DNA of 64,000 nucleotides, taken from contig JAPPHT010000030.1 in assembly GCA_028874795.1 (NCBI GenBank), forward strand, positions 24,440-88,439, given 5' to 3'. Made by a program: the position numbers and the translations under genes. The notes under the pieces were generated by a model. That model was not told the origin of the DNA. It made no database searches and worked only from the letters and a program-made list of their open reading frames with translations. Source of the stretch: Chloroflexota bacterium. Its GTDB lineage: Bacteria > Chloroflexota > Dehalococcoidia > Lucifugimonadales > Australimonadaceae. Shown here in pieces: positions 9,291 to 18,100 of this stretch (position 1 is the first letter of the stretch; each line of letters starts with the position of its first letter).

Positions 9291-10463
9291 ATGAAACGAC
9301 TGGTCTCGGTTCTATTGGCAGGGGTGATCAGCATCCTGGCGCTTGGCGCATGCGGGGCAGACCCCACGCCGACGCCGGTGCCCACGGCAACACCGATCCC
9401 GATGGAGCCGTGGGAGGTAGAGTGGAATGACGTGCTTGCGGCTGCCCAGGCCGAGGGGACCGTGAGCGTGTGGGTAGGCGGCGGCGGACAGGCAGCCGTC
9501 GACCACCTGAAGGGCGCCTTCGAGGCGGCGTACCCGGGCATCACGGTGGACCTCTTCCAGGCCGCGCGGAGTTCGGAGCGTGACTCGCGATATCTCGAGG
9601 AGTGGCGGGCCGGCATCAGGAACGTCGACCTCTTCAACGGCGGTTCATCCGGCGGCGATGGTCGACTCAAGCCTGCCGGAGCGCTGCAGCCGGTGAGGCC
9701 GTTCTGGATACTCCCCGACTCGTTCGATGAGGCGAAGTGGGCGAACGGCCTGCAGTTCGTGGACATCGAAACGCAGTACATGCTGATGGGTGGAGCAGGC
9801 GCTACGCCGGCCCTCGCCATTGCCGACAGTGTCGACCCGGCAAGCCTGACGTCCTGGGAAGACCTGCTCAAGCCGGAGTTCAATGGGCAGATCGTCATGA
9901 ACGACCCGCGGACGTCCGGTAACGGCGCGGCGCGAGCAGGATTCTGGTTCTGCGCTCCCGACCCGCGCTGCTTCCAACCCGCGATGCGCGACTTCATGGA
10001 GCGCTTGTTCAGCGAGACCGGAATCGTGCTGTCCGACGACGACCGGGCCAACCTCGACTCGATCATCAACGGTGAGAAGCTGATCCTCATCAGCCCTGCG
10101 AATGACGAGTTGCAGCTGACCGACGAGATCGGAGCCACTCCGACGCTGGTCCGCAGCCTGACACTGCCTGACGGCAGCCAACTGGACCAGATCTCCGACA
10201 GCGCGGGCATCCTCTTCGTACCGAACCACGACCTGCCGCACCCGAACGCCGCGACGGTGTACATCAACTGGTTCTACTCGCAAGCGGGCCAGCAGGCCAT
10301 GATCGACGTACGGAACCAGCCGTCGATGCGCGCGGACGTCGACAACTCGGCGCTGCCCGAGTACATCATCCCGTTCGCACCGGCGTATCCGGTGAACCAG
10401 ACCATCCGGATGTTGAACGTGGAGGACGGCGTCCGGGCGTCGGTAGACGCGTGGCTCCCGTAA
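9291..10463 (+). CDS. ABC importer solute-binding lipoprotein (extracellular protein family 1, Fe3+/thiamine-like)
   Basis: 390 residues. The signal peptide ends in a lipobox L-A-L-G-A-C (Cys about 21), followed by a Pro-Thr stalk (PTPTPVPTATPIP) that holds the domain off the membrane. The mature part starts with the T-V-S-V-W-V-G-G-G strand and continues with the type-2 periplasmic-binding layout of iron/putrescine/thiamine-type receptors. It captures the substrate for the permease downstream; the ligand, maybe an aromatic acid or metal chelate, cannot be read from the sequence. GGGAGGG precedes the ATG. The Pro-Thr stalk is one of the features pointing to Chloroflexota. Confidence 0.88.
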   Translation: MKRLVSVLLAGVISILALGACGADPTPTPVPTATPIPMEPWEVEWNDVLAAAQAEGTVSVWVGGGGQAAVDHLKGAFEAAYPGITVDLFQAARSSERDSRYLEEWRAGIRNVDLFNGGSSGGDGRLKPAGALQPVRPFWILPDSFDEAKWANGLQFVDIETQYMLMGGAGATPALAIADSVDPASLTSWEDLLKPEFNGQIVMNDPRTSGNGAARAGFWFCAPDPRCFQPAMRDFMERLFSETGIVLSDDDRANLDSIINGEKLILISPANDELQLTDEIGATPTLVRSLTLPDGSQLDQISDSAGILFVPNHDLPHPNAATVYINWFYSQAGQQAMIDVRNQPSMRADVDNSALPEYIIPFAPAYPVNQTIRMLNVEDGVRASVDAWLP

Positions 10464-10478
10464 GGAAGTAACTTCGCT

Positions 10479-10517
10479 GCCCGGCTGGCCGTCGGAACGT
10501 CCGACGGCCAGCCGGGC
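10479..10517 (+). repeat. 18-bp perfect hairpin between binding-protein and permease genes
   Basis: GCCCGGCTGGCCGTCGGA (10479-10496) pairs perfectly with its complement at 10500-10517 across a 3-base loop. There is no T-run after it. Placed just after the binding-protein gene, it resembles REP-type stems that protect the upstream message and lower permease expression, as known for maltose operons. A leaky terminator is the alternative. Confidence 0.7.
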
Positions 10518-10587
10518 CCAGACCCGTGACCCAGACGCTGCATAGTTACGCCCCATCGCCAGGGGTTGTCTGCGTTGGGAGGGGGCA

Positions 10588-12312
10588 ATGGCCATAAACG
10601 CTGGTGCGCTTCGAGCGCGACTGAATTGGGCGGATGCACGTAATCGCCCCAGTCCGCTGTGGCTGTTGCTCATTGCGTCAGCCATGCTGGTGCTCGGGCC
10701 GATGGCCCTTCTCGTGTACATCAGTTTCGATGTGTCGGGTCCCCAGGAAGCGTACCGGTTCGGCCTCACCCACTACCGCTCGGCGCTGAGCGACCCCGAT
10801 GTCGGGCCTGCGCTGTGGAACACTTTCAGGGTCGTCGGGACGCGCATGTCCATCGGCTTCGTCGCCGGCGTGCTGCTCGCATGGCTGGTAACCCGTACGA
10901 ACATCCCGCACGCCAACTGGCTGGACTTCGGCATGTGGATATCGTTCTTCATGCCCAGCCTGGCCGTCATCCAGGGCTGGACGTTCTTGTTCGGCGGCAA
11001 CGCCGGCCTGGCTAACCAGTGGCTCACCGGGCTGCCTTTCATCGAGGAGAGCCCCTTCGACGTCTACTCGTTCTGGGGCGTGATCTGGGTCCACCTGATG
11101 GCGCAGGTGCTTTCGACGCACTTCGTGCTGTTCAGTCTCGCGTTCCGGAACATGGACGGTCAGCTGGAAGAAGCGGCCCGCGTGGCCGGGGCGACCGTGC
11201 CGGAGATGGCCCGTCGCGTCACCCTTCCCCTCTTCCGGCCGATACTGGCCATGGTTGCAGTGCTCGCGATCATCCGCGGCATGCAATCGTTCGAGATCGA
11301 GCGGATCCTCGGCGTACCCGCGGGGATCGACGTGTACGCGACTCTGCTGGTCACCATGATCAGCGACGAAGTGCCGCGGATCGAGGAGGGCGTCGTCCTC
11401 TCGGTCGTCATCCTGCTGATCCTGGTCCCGCTGATATTCGTGCAGCGGTTCTACGTCGGCAAGCGCCAGTACACGACGGTCTCGAGCAGGATGAAGCCGA
11501 CCACCACGAACCTGGGGCCATGGCGCTGGCCAGCCTTCACCTTCGTGTTCGTGACCATCATCCTGCTGACGGTGGTCCCCTTCCTCTCCTTGCTCGCTGG
11601 AAGCCTGATGACCAGGTGGGGTTTCTTCCACATAGAGCAGGTCTGGACGCTGAAGCACTGGGCCGCGGTCTTCTCCAACGAGCAGTTCCTGAGCGCATTC
11701 GTCACCACCATACGGCTGGGTGTGATTGCGGGATTCGTGAGCATGGTGGTGCTCTTCATCATCGCCTACGTGTTGGTACGGACGAAGTTCCGGGGCAATC
11801 CCACGCTTGACTTCATAGCATGGCTCCCCTGGGCACTGCCCGGTGTGCTGCTCAGCCTGGGGATACTGATGATCGTGCTGAGGATTCCGCTGCTGCACTT
11901 CATGCACGGAACATCGTTCGTCCTGATCCTGGCGCTGCTCCTCTTCCGCTTCCCCATCGGCGTGCACCTGCTGCGGACCGGCATGATGCAGGTGAGCAAG
12001 GAGCTGGAGGAAGCCGGACAGATAGTCGGCGCCCGTTGGTGGTACATCCAGATGAAGATCGTGAGGCCGATCCTGATGCCGATGCTGCTGGGCGTAGGGT
12101 TGATCTCGTTCATCGCTACGCTCAACGAGGTCAGCGGCGTGATCCTGCTCGCATCGACACAGACGAAGACCCTGTCGCTGCTCACGTTGGACTACCTCAT
12201 CGGGGCCGGCGGGTCCAAGGAGGCAGCGTCCGTCATCACTGTAGTCATCGTGTTCCTTGCGTTCCTGGCCGTGCTGGTGGGGCGTCTATTCGGACTCAAG
12301 CTGAACGCTTGA
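10588..12312 (+). CDS. ABC importer permease, two fused binding-protein-dependent domains (FbpB type)
   Basis: 574 residues with about twelve hydrophobic segments in two repeated halves, as in ferric-type permeases where both membrane subunits are fused. Each half carries the EAA loop that contacts the ATPase: E-E-A-A-R-V-A-G-A near 193 and E-E-A-G-Q-I-V-G-A near 475. The first transmembrane helix begins near residue 24 (W-L-L-L-I-A). GGGAGGGGGCA precedes the ATG. Together with the two preceding genes it makes a complete importer. A gap of 122 bases separates it from the LigB-like gene downstream. Confidence 0.9.
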   Translation: MAINAGALRARLNWADARNRPSPLWLLLIASAMLVLGPMALLVYISFDVSGPQEAYRFGLTHYRSALSDPDVGPALWNTFRVVGTRMSIGFVAGVLLAWLVTRTNIPHANWLDFGMWISFFMPSLAVIQGWTFLFGGNAGLANQWLTGLPFIEESPFDVYSFWGVIWVHLMAQVLSTHFVLFSLAFRNMDGQLEEAARVAGATVPEMARRVTLPLFRPILAMVAVLAIIRGMQSFEIERILGVPAGIDVYATLLVTMISDEVPRIEEGVVLSVVILLILVPLIFVQRFYVGKRQYTTVSSRMKPTTTNLGPWRWPAFTFVFVTIILLTVVPFLSLLAGSLMTRWGFFHIEQVWTLKHWAAVFSNEQFLSAFVTTIRLGVIAGFVSMVVLFIIAYVLVRTKFRGNPTLDFIAWLPWALPGVLLSLGILMIVLRIPLLHFMHGTSFVLILALLLFRFPIGVHLLRTGMMQVSKELEEAGQIVGARWWYIQMKIVRPILMPMLLGVGLISFIATLNEVSGVILLASTQTKTLSLLTLDYLIGAGGSKEAASVITVVIVFLAFLAVLVGRLFGLKLNA

Positions 12313-12434
12313 CGGCGCTCGACACACCGCCGCGGCCACCGCTTGAACAGAGTAGATAACCTTGGGGAAGCGCGAGGCCGGCCCAGCTGGCGCGGCGCCG
12401 CGCTCTCAGCAGTCAGCGTTTCAGGAGGTGGGTT

Positions 12435-13403
12435 ATGCCGATCGGACTGGGGTTGGCTGCCAGCCATAACGGTTTCGTGATCACGAAGACGGCCGAGGGC
12501 TGGCAGAAATACTACGAGGTGCTCATCCGTGATACCCCGCAACCGGCGTCGGCGGCGCTGGAGACGGAGACTGTGCTCGAAGACTACATCCGCAGGGTCG
12601 ATGCCGCGTTCGCACAGCTCCGGGAGCAGATCCGCCAGTACGACCCTGAACTGCTCATCATCATCGGGGGCGACCAAAGCGAGACGTTCGATCGGGCCAA
12701 CGTACCCAACCTGATGATGTTCCTCGGCGAAGAGATGTGGGGACACAGCACGCGTATGGGCCAGGAGCCGAGCGAGGAGACGGAGGTCCACCTCAAGGTG
12801 GACGTAGAGACATCCGAGAGGTTGCTCGACCAGCTCGTGACGCGGGAGGGGTTCGACATCGCATTCAGCGCCCTGCAGCGTCCCCTGGGGAGCGCTGCCC
12901 GCACGGGACGCAACATGTCGCACGCATTCTCCCGGCCGGTCCCCTTCCTGATCCAGCGGGCAGACCTGCCCATGGTCCTCATCTACGAGAACACCTACGA
13001 CCCGCCATCGCTCTCTGCGACACGCTGTTACGAGCTCGGTCAGGCGCTGGCCCGGCTGCTGAAGGACGATCCGCGCCGCATCGCCATCTTTGGCTCCGGC
13101 GGCCTCTCCCATGATCCCGGCGGGCCACGCTCCGGGTGGGTCGATGAACCGTTGGACCGGTGGGTACTGGACCAGTTCGCAAGGGGAAACGGCGCGGCAA
13201 CCCGGGACTTGTACCGGTTCGACTCGCTCACCATGCGCAGTGGCACGGGCGAGATCCGTGCGTGGATAACGGTGGCAGGCGCTATGGAGGACGCCAGGGC
13301 GCGAGCCGAGGTGGTTGAGTACATCCCGGCGAACCACGCCGTGACCGGTCTCGGGTTCGCGTACTGGAAGGCCGAGCCCGCTCTAGCCGGCGTTGGGAGT
13401 TGA
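12435..13403 (+). CDS. LigB-superfamily extradiol dioxygenase homologue with altered iron site
   Basis: 322 residues, resembling the LigB catalytic subunit of protocatechuate 4,5-dioxygenase, which opens catechol rings with Fe(II). Compared with LigB from memory, first ligand His11 (A-A-S-H), the catalytic base His226 (G-S-G-G-L-S-H) and ligand Glu273 (G-E-I-R-A-W) are present. The second iron-binding histidine, in LigB's N-D-H segment, is replaced by Gln81 (G-G-D-Q). The same change is in the paralogue at 15742. AGGAGGTG lies just before the ATG. It either uses a different metal shell or catalyses something else. The fold is sure, activity less so. Confidence 0.8.
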   Translation: MPIGLGLAASHNGFVITKTAEGWQKYYEVLIRDTPQPASAALETETVLEDYIRRVDAAFAQLREQIRQYDPELLIIIGGDQSETFDRANVPNLMMFLGEEMWGHSTRMGQEPSEETEVHLKVDVETSERLLDQLVTREGFDIAFSALQRPLGSAARTGRNMSHAFSRPVPFLIQRADLPMVLIYENTYDPPSLSATRCYELGQALARLLKDDPRRIAIFGSGGLSHDPGGPRSGWVDEPLDRWVLDQFARGNGAATRDLYRFDSLTMRSGTGEIRAWITVAGAMEDARARAEVVEYIPANHAVTGLGFAYWKAEPALAGVGS

Positions 13404-13407
13404 GGCC

Positions 13408-14142
13408 GTGAGCGACGGCAGGACCGTTATCGTCACGGGCGGCGGTTATGGCATCGGCCGGGCGACCGTGCTGGCGCTGGCGAGATCCGGATGGACTCCC
13501 GTCATCTACGAATTGTACGAGGAGCGGGCGCAGCAGACCCGGGAACTGGTGGCGCAGGCAGACGGCCGCTGCGACGTGTTTCAGGGCGACGTCACTGACT
13601 GGAAACGGGTCCAGGAGTGTGTCGCCTACGTGATGGATGAGTTCGGCCGGATCGACGGTCTCGTCAACAATGCAGGCGGCCGGTACGCGGGCACAGTGCT
13701 GGACCTCACCGAGGAACAGTGGGACTTCACCGTGGACCTCGTGCTGAAGGGGGCGTTCCTGATGTGCAAGGCGGTGGTCCCCCACATGATCAGCGCCGGG
13801 GGAGGATCGATCGTCAACATATCGTCCGGCGATTCCTACGGGAGGAAGGGGATGGTTGCCTACGCCGCGGCGAAGGGCGGGATCAACACCCTCACCCTGT
13901 GCCTTGCGGCGGACCACCTGGAGCACCACATCAGGGTCAACGCGGTACTGCCGGGATTCACCGTCACGGGGATGACCGAGCACTACCCGCCCGAACGTCT
14001 GGCCGCGACGGGAGCGCGCCTGGTGGCGGCCCGCCCCGGGCAGCCCGAGGACGTGGCGAACATGGTGGAGTTCCTCATGTCTGACAAAGCCGAGACCATC
14101 ACGGGAGCGATCCTCGGAAACCTCCCGCTCGCGACCCACTAG
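13408..14142 (+). CDS. Short-chain dehydrogenase/reductase (FabG-like)
   Basis: About 244 residues. Cofactor motif T-G-G-G-Y-G-I-G at the N-terminus, N-N-A-G near 86 and the catalytic serine, Y-A-A-A-K (Tyr-x3-Lys) triad near 137-155 are complete, so it is an NAD(P)-dependent oxidoreductase. In this setting it may oxidise a cis-dihydrodiol or a hydroxyacid intermediate, though the family is too broad to say. GTG 13408 with GGGAG eight bases upstream is preferred to the TTG at 13393; it begins four bases after the LigB-like stop, which implies one operon. Confidence 0.83.
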   Translation: MSDGRTVIVTGGGYGIGRATVLALARSGWTPVIYELYEERAQQTRELVAQADGRCDVFQGDVTDWKRVQECVAYVMDEFGRIDGLVNNAGGRYAGTVLDLTEEQWDFTVDLVLKGAFLMCKAVVPHMISAGGGSIVNISSGDSYGRKGMVAYAAAKGGINTLTLCLAADHLEHHIRVNAVLPGFTVTGMTEHYPPERLAATGARLVAARPGQPEDVANMVEFLMSDKAETITGAILGNLPLATH

Positions 14143-14232
14143 GCTGTGTTCCCGCATAGACGGTCTCGACGCCTGCAAGAATGGATGAAGCCCCCTGGCA
14201 ACGAGCGCCTCCGTTTCGTTGCCGTATAAGCC

Positions 14233-15684
14233 ATGCGCGCGAGGATCGAGTTCACCCAACGCAGCAAAGCGCTTGTTCTGCTGATGTTGTTTCAGTCCGC
14301 GATGCACATCGGCACGACGGTCGGGTTGAACGTGGCGTTGCCCCAGATGGTCGAGGACTTCAACGCGGACGTTGGCGTCGTGGTCTGGGTTCAAGTGGCG
14401 TACGGAGTGGGCCTGATCGGGACGGCGTTGCCCCTGGGCCTCTTGATCTCCCACTTCGAGCCTCGACGCGTCATCGTCTTCAGCCAGGCGTTCGAACTGG
14501 TGGTCTGCCTGGCGATAGCCTTGATGCCGAACGTGTACGGTGTGATCGTGCTGCGCGTGCTCCAGGCCTCGGTCCGCTCCTTGCCGTGGTTGAGCCTCCA
14601 GATGCTCAGCATCGGCGAGTTCCCACCGGAACAACGGGGCCGCGTCCTCGCCATAACCACCTTCGCAGTTGGCGCGGCGATGCTGGCGTCTCCGCCTCTC
14701 GTTGGCCTCGTCACCGACCGCTGGGACTGGCGGTGGATCTTCGTGGGGACTGGCCTCGTCATGGGACTGATCGGTATGCTCGCCATCCTCTGGCTCCGGC
14801 CTACCGGAGTGCAACGTCCCCCGGTGCGGGAGCGCCTGGCGGGCTTCGACCTGTTCGGCAGCCTGCTGCTGATGGCCGGAGCGCTCGGCCTGATCGTCGC
14901 CCTCCAGTTGACCATCCGCGCGTCGCTGGCACTCGGCCTGGGCATCGCGGCGGTTTCGCTATTGGCGCTGGCGGCCTCCGTGCGAGTGGAGATGCGGCAT
15001 CCGGACCCGGTGGTCCCCTTCCGGCTCTTCCGCATCCCGGGCGTCTTTCTGGGAGCAAGCCAGGCTGTGATGATGGGATGGGTCACCGGCGCCTTCCTGC
15101 TGATACTCCCCTTCCTCTTCATAAACGGGTACGGCTGGTCGGCTGCGTACGCCGGCAGCATCCTCTTCTTCGTGAACGCAGCCCGGCCGCCGGGGAACCT
15201 CGTGTCCGGATGGCTCTCCGACCGGATGGGGAGTACGGCAATCGTCATACCCGCCGCAGCATGCATCGTGGCGTCCCAATTCTTCGTCGCGGCGCTGGGA
15301 GTCTCCCCCTGGCTCGTGCTGATCATCGCGGGCATCCTGGTCGTCGGTTTCGCACAGGGTGTAGGTCAGACGGCCAACCTGCGGCAGATGTACGCGTCCG
15401 TGCCGCAGGAGAAGCTCCGTCTCGCTCCGGGGCTGAACCTGGTGCTGATGTCCCTGGGCAGCACGACCGCGCAGGCGGTGGTCGCTTCCATCATCGCCGC
15501 GGCGACAGTCAACATCGGGGGCGGGGGCAGCCCGGACCTCGTGAGCGCGGCGTCCGGGGCCATCGTCATGACGACGGTTGTATTCGGAGTCGGGATCGCG
15601 GTCAGTCAGTTCTGGCCAAGGCTCGCCATGAGGCGAGACACGGCTGATGAAGACACGGAAGGAAAGCCGGGCAGCTCCATTTGA
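14233..15684 (+). CDS. MFS transporter, DHA2 (14-helix) type
   Basis: 483 residues, nearly all hydrophobic helices, of the length and layout of 14-TM drug:H+ antiporter-2 proteins. The first cytoplasmic loop carries an altered motif A, and a modified antiporter motif is visible as G-A-A-M-L-A-S-P-P-L-V-G near 155. It may export a toxic intermediate or move an aromatic acid. Start ATG 14233 has no strong ribosome-binding site. It lies between the SDR and the second LigB-like gene, all on the plus strand. Confidence 0.8.
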   Translation: MRARIEFTQRSKALVLLMLFQSAMHIGTTVGLNVALPQMVEDFNADVGVVVWVQVAYGVGLIGTALPLGLLISHFEPRRVIVFSQAFELVVCLAIALMPNVYGVIVLRVLQASVRSLPWLSLQMLSIGEFPPEQRGRVLAITTFAVGAAMLASPPLVGLVTDRWDWRWIFVGTGLVMGLIGMLAILWLRPTGVQRPPVRERLAGFDLFGSLLLMAGALGLIVALQLTIRASLALGLGIAAVSLLALAASVRVEMRHPDPVVPFRLFRIPGVFLGASQAVMMGWVTGAFLLILPFLFINGYGWSAAYAGSILFFVNAARPPGNLVSGWLSDRMGSTAIVIPAAACIVASQFFVAALGVSPWLVLIIAGILVVGFAQGVGQTANLRQMYASVPQEKLRLAPGLNLVLMSLGSTTAQAVVASIIAAATVNIGGGGSPDLVSAASGAIVMTTVVFGVGIAVSQFWPRLAMRRDTADEDTEGKPGSSI

Positions 15685-15741
15685 GTGCCCTTGAACTCAG
15701 CGGTATGATGCGATGAGCAAAAGGTAGGTTGGGAGGGCATC

Positions 15742-16698
15742 ATGGCACATCTTGTAGCAGGAATGGCATCTTCCCACGCTTTCGCGCTGCGAAACCCGCA
15801 CGACTGGGATGAAGGTCGGACGATGAACAGGAAGGGTTACGAGCGCAAATACGGCACGCTTCCTCCCGAGCATCCGAAGACCGCTGAGGAAACGGACGCC
15901 GACGTGGCGGAGCGCTACGCCGATATCTCCGGCGCCCTGGACCACCTGGGGACCGAGATCGCCCGCCAGTCCCCCGACGTTCTGATCATAGTAGGTGACG
16001 ACCAGAACGAACTCTTCTTCGATCAGTCCCCTCAACTGGCGATCTACAAGGGAGGCCCCTTCCTCGTGCCGCCCCGTGACGACCAGACCGAGGAGATTAC
16101 CTACCAGGGAGCGCCCGAGCTGGCCAGCGCCATCTTGAATGAAGCGGTTGAGTCCGGCATCGACCTTGCGTTCGTCAACAAGTTCCCGCGCGACCTCCTC
16201 GTCTCGCATGCGTTCGGCCCGGTTCTGTTCAGGATCGCTTCGCCTGCGGTGCCGGTGATCCCGGTCTTTGTGAACGCCGTGAACCATCCAGGGCCTTCGC
16301 CGAGCCGGTGCATCAAGCTGGGCGAGGCGATCCGTCGCGCCGTTGACAGCTTCCCCGGCGACTTGCGCGTCGTGATCTGCGGCAGTGGCGGCCTCTCACA
16401 CTTCACCGCTGGATACCCCTACAGCGCCGGCAACTTCCAGTACAACGCGATCGACACAGACTTCGACCTCAGGAATGTCGAACTCATGCGCGAGGGTCGC
16501 ACCGGTGAGTTCGAGCAGTTGACGATCAGGGATCTCGTCGATACCGGGAACATAGAGTTCCGCTCCTGGCTCGTCATGCTCGGCGCCATCGGACAGGTCA
16601 AACCCGAGTTCATCGTGTACCAGCCCTTCCACCGCGGCCTCATGGGCATGGGCGTGGGCTTGTGGCGCCTCGAACAGCGAGAGGCGGCGCTGGCGTAA
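15742..16698 (+). CDS. LigB-superfamily extradiol dioxygenase homologue, second copy
   Basis: 318 residues, closer to LigB of protocatechuate 4,5-dioxygenase than the first copy. Ligand His12 (S-S-H), base His220 (G-S-G-G-L-S-H) and ligand Glu272 (I-E-F-R-S-W) are in place. The middle iron ligand is Gln88 (G-D-D-Q-N-E) instead of histidine, as in the copy at 12435. No LigA-type small subunit lies next to it. GGGAGGG precedes the ATG. It is followed after 44 bases by the first of the large Rieske alpha genes, so hydroxylation and ring opening could be coupled in expression. Confidence 0.82.
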   Translation: MAHLVAGMASSHAFALRNPHDWDEGRTMNRKGYERKYGTLPPEHPKTAEETDADVAERYADISGALDHLGTEIARQSPDVLIIVGDDQNELFFDQSPQLAIYKGGPFLVPPRDDQTEEITYQGAPELASAILNEAVESGIDLAFVNKFPRDLLVSHAFGPVLFRIASPAVPVIPVFVNAVNHPGPSPSRCIKLGEAIRRAVDSFPGDLRVVICGSGGLSHFTAGYPYSAGNFQYNAIDTDFDLRNVELMREGRTGEFEQLTIRDLVDTGNIEFRSWLVMLGAIGQVKPEFIVYQPFHRGLMGMGVGLWRLEQREAALA

Positions 16699-16742
16699 GT
16701 GTTCAAAGGGAGGGTCCTCTCTCAACAACGGAGAAGGCAGCG

Positions 16743-18074
16743 ATGACAACGACCAATCTGGATTTGGCCCGTGAGTGCGCTGAGCTGGTGAACGTCGAGC
16801 AGGGGCTCGTCAGCAGGAAGATCTTCTCCGACCCGGACATCTACCAGTTGGAACTGGAGCAGATCTTCGCCCGGTGCTGGCTCTATCTCGGCCACGAGTC
16901 CCAGCTTCCCAACCCCGGCGACTACATCAACGTCTTCATGGGCGAGGAGCCTGTGCTCGTCGTCCGCAACCGCCAGGGGAAGATCAACGCCTTCATCAAC
17001 AGCTGCCGCCACCGCGGCAACCGCGTCTGCCGAGCGGACGCCGGCAACACAGCCTCCTTCCTGTGCACGTACCACGGATGGACATACGACCTGGACGGCA
17101 AACTCATCGGCGTGCCGGGGCATCAGGAGCTGTACCACGGCGAACTGAATCGAGGCCAGTGGGGCCTGCCCCCTGTTGCCCAGGTTGCCAGCTACGGAGG
17201 GCTGATCTTCGGCACGTTCGACCCGGACGCGCCGTCGCTGGACGAGTACCTCGGCGACATGCGCTGGGGCCTCGACCTGCTGGTGGGCCAGGGTGACATG
17301 GTGGCCGTGCCCGGCGTCATACGCTGGCAGATGAACGTCAACTGGAAGTTCGCGGCCGACAACGCGATCGGCGACAACTATCACGGCATCACCCACATGT
17401 CCTCGCAGATCGCGGGACACTCCAGTGCGGAGGGGACCCGCAAAGGAGCTGGCCTGCACAAGGCGGGCGAACGGACCGGCTTCTCCGTAGTCACGGAGTA
17501 CGGCCACGGCTTCAATGCCGACTACATCAACGAGAACACCTTCAATTGGAACTCCCCGGGCGCCTACTGGCGAAAGGACCCGGAGGTCCAGAGATTCATG
17601 GGGCCCCTCAGGAACCGGGTCAACAGGACGAACCAGAACGTGTTCCCGAACCTGTTCGTCAACTCAGGCTCACGGGAGTTGATGCTCCGCAATCCGCTGG
17701 GACCTACGCAGATGGAGATATGGAAGACCATGTTGATCGACCGCAACGGGCCCGTGGACTCACGCCGCCTGATGATGCGGGGAGCAAATCGGCACTTCGG
17801 TCCTGCCGGCATGTTCGAGCAGGACGATGGCGAGAACTGGGACCAGAGCACCTACGGCACGCGCGGTGCCGTCTCCCGGCAGTACGACCTCAACTACAGC
17901 ATGGCCATCGGTCACGGCGAGCTGATCGTCGATGAGCTGGGTCCGCCACGCATTGAGTCCCTCTCGAATGAACACTGCCAACTGTGGCATTACCGGTGCT
18001 GGGCCGAGTACATGGCTGCGCCCAGTTGGAAGTATCTGGTGGTCAATCACTCCAAGCCCGTTGGCGTACTCTAG
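16743..18074 (+). CDS. Rieske ring-hydroxylating oxygenase alpha subunit, copy 1
   Basis: 443 residues, the length of two-component dioxygenase alpha subunits. The Rieske ligands are Cys88, His90, Cys108 and His111 (C-R-H-R and C-T-Y-H-G-W); the mononuclear iron is held by His214 and His218 (D-N-Y-H-G-I-T-H) with a likely Asp in G-E-N-W-D-Q near 363. It inserts oxygen into an aromatic or similar substrate when supplied by a reductase, which is not in the window. ATG 16743 is chosen with GGAGAAGG five bases upstream. First of three head-to-tail copies; the N-terminal half is almost the same in all. Confidence 0.93.
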   Translation: MTTTNLDLARECAELVNVEQGLVSRKIFSDPDIYQLELEQIFARCWLYLGHESQLPNPGDYINVFMGEEPVLVVRNRQGKINAFINSCRHRGNRVCRADAGNTASFLCTYHGWTYDLDGKLIGVPGHQELYHGELNRGQWGLPPVAQVASYGGLIFGTFDPDAPSLDEYLGDMRWGLDLLVGQGDMVAVPGVIRWQMNVNWKFAADNAIGDNYHGITHMSSQIAGHSSAEGTRKGAGLHKAGERTGFSVVTEYGHGFNADYINENTFNWNSPGAYWRKDPEVQRFMGPLRNRVNRTNQNVFPNLFVNSGSRELMLRNPLGPTQMEIWKTMLIDRNGPVDSRRLMMRGANRHFGPAGMFEQDDGENWDQSTYGTRGAVSRQYDLNYSMAIGHGELIVDELGPPRIESLSNEHCQLWHYRCWAEYMAAPSWKYLVVNHSKPVGVL

Positions 18075-18100
18075 GCGGAGAGGGGGTAGGGAAACCTCGC

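Noticed and set aside
10678..11967. Long minus-strand frame rich in Asp, Gln and His
   Set aside because: Mirror image of the membrane permease gene; composition is that expected from antisense of hydrophobic codons.
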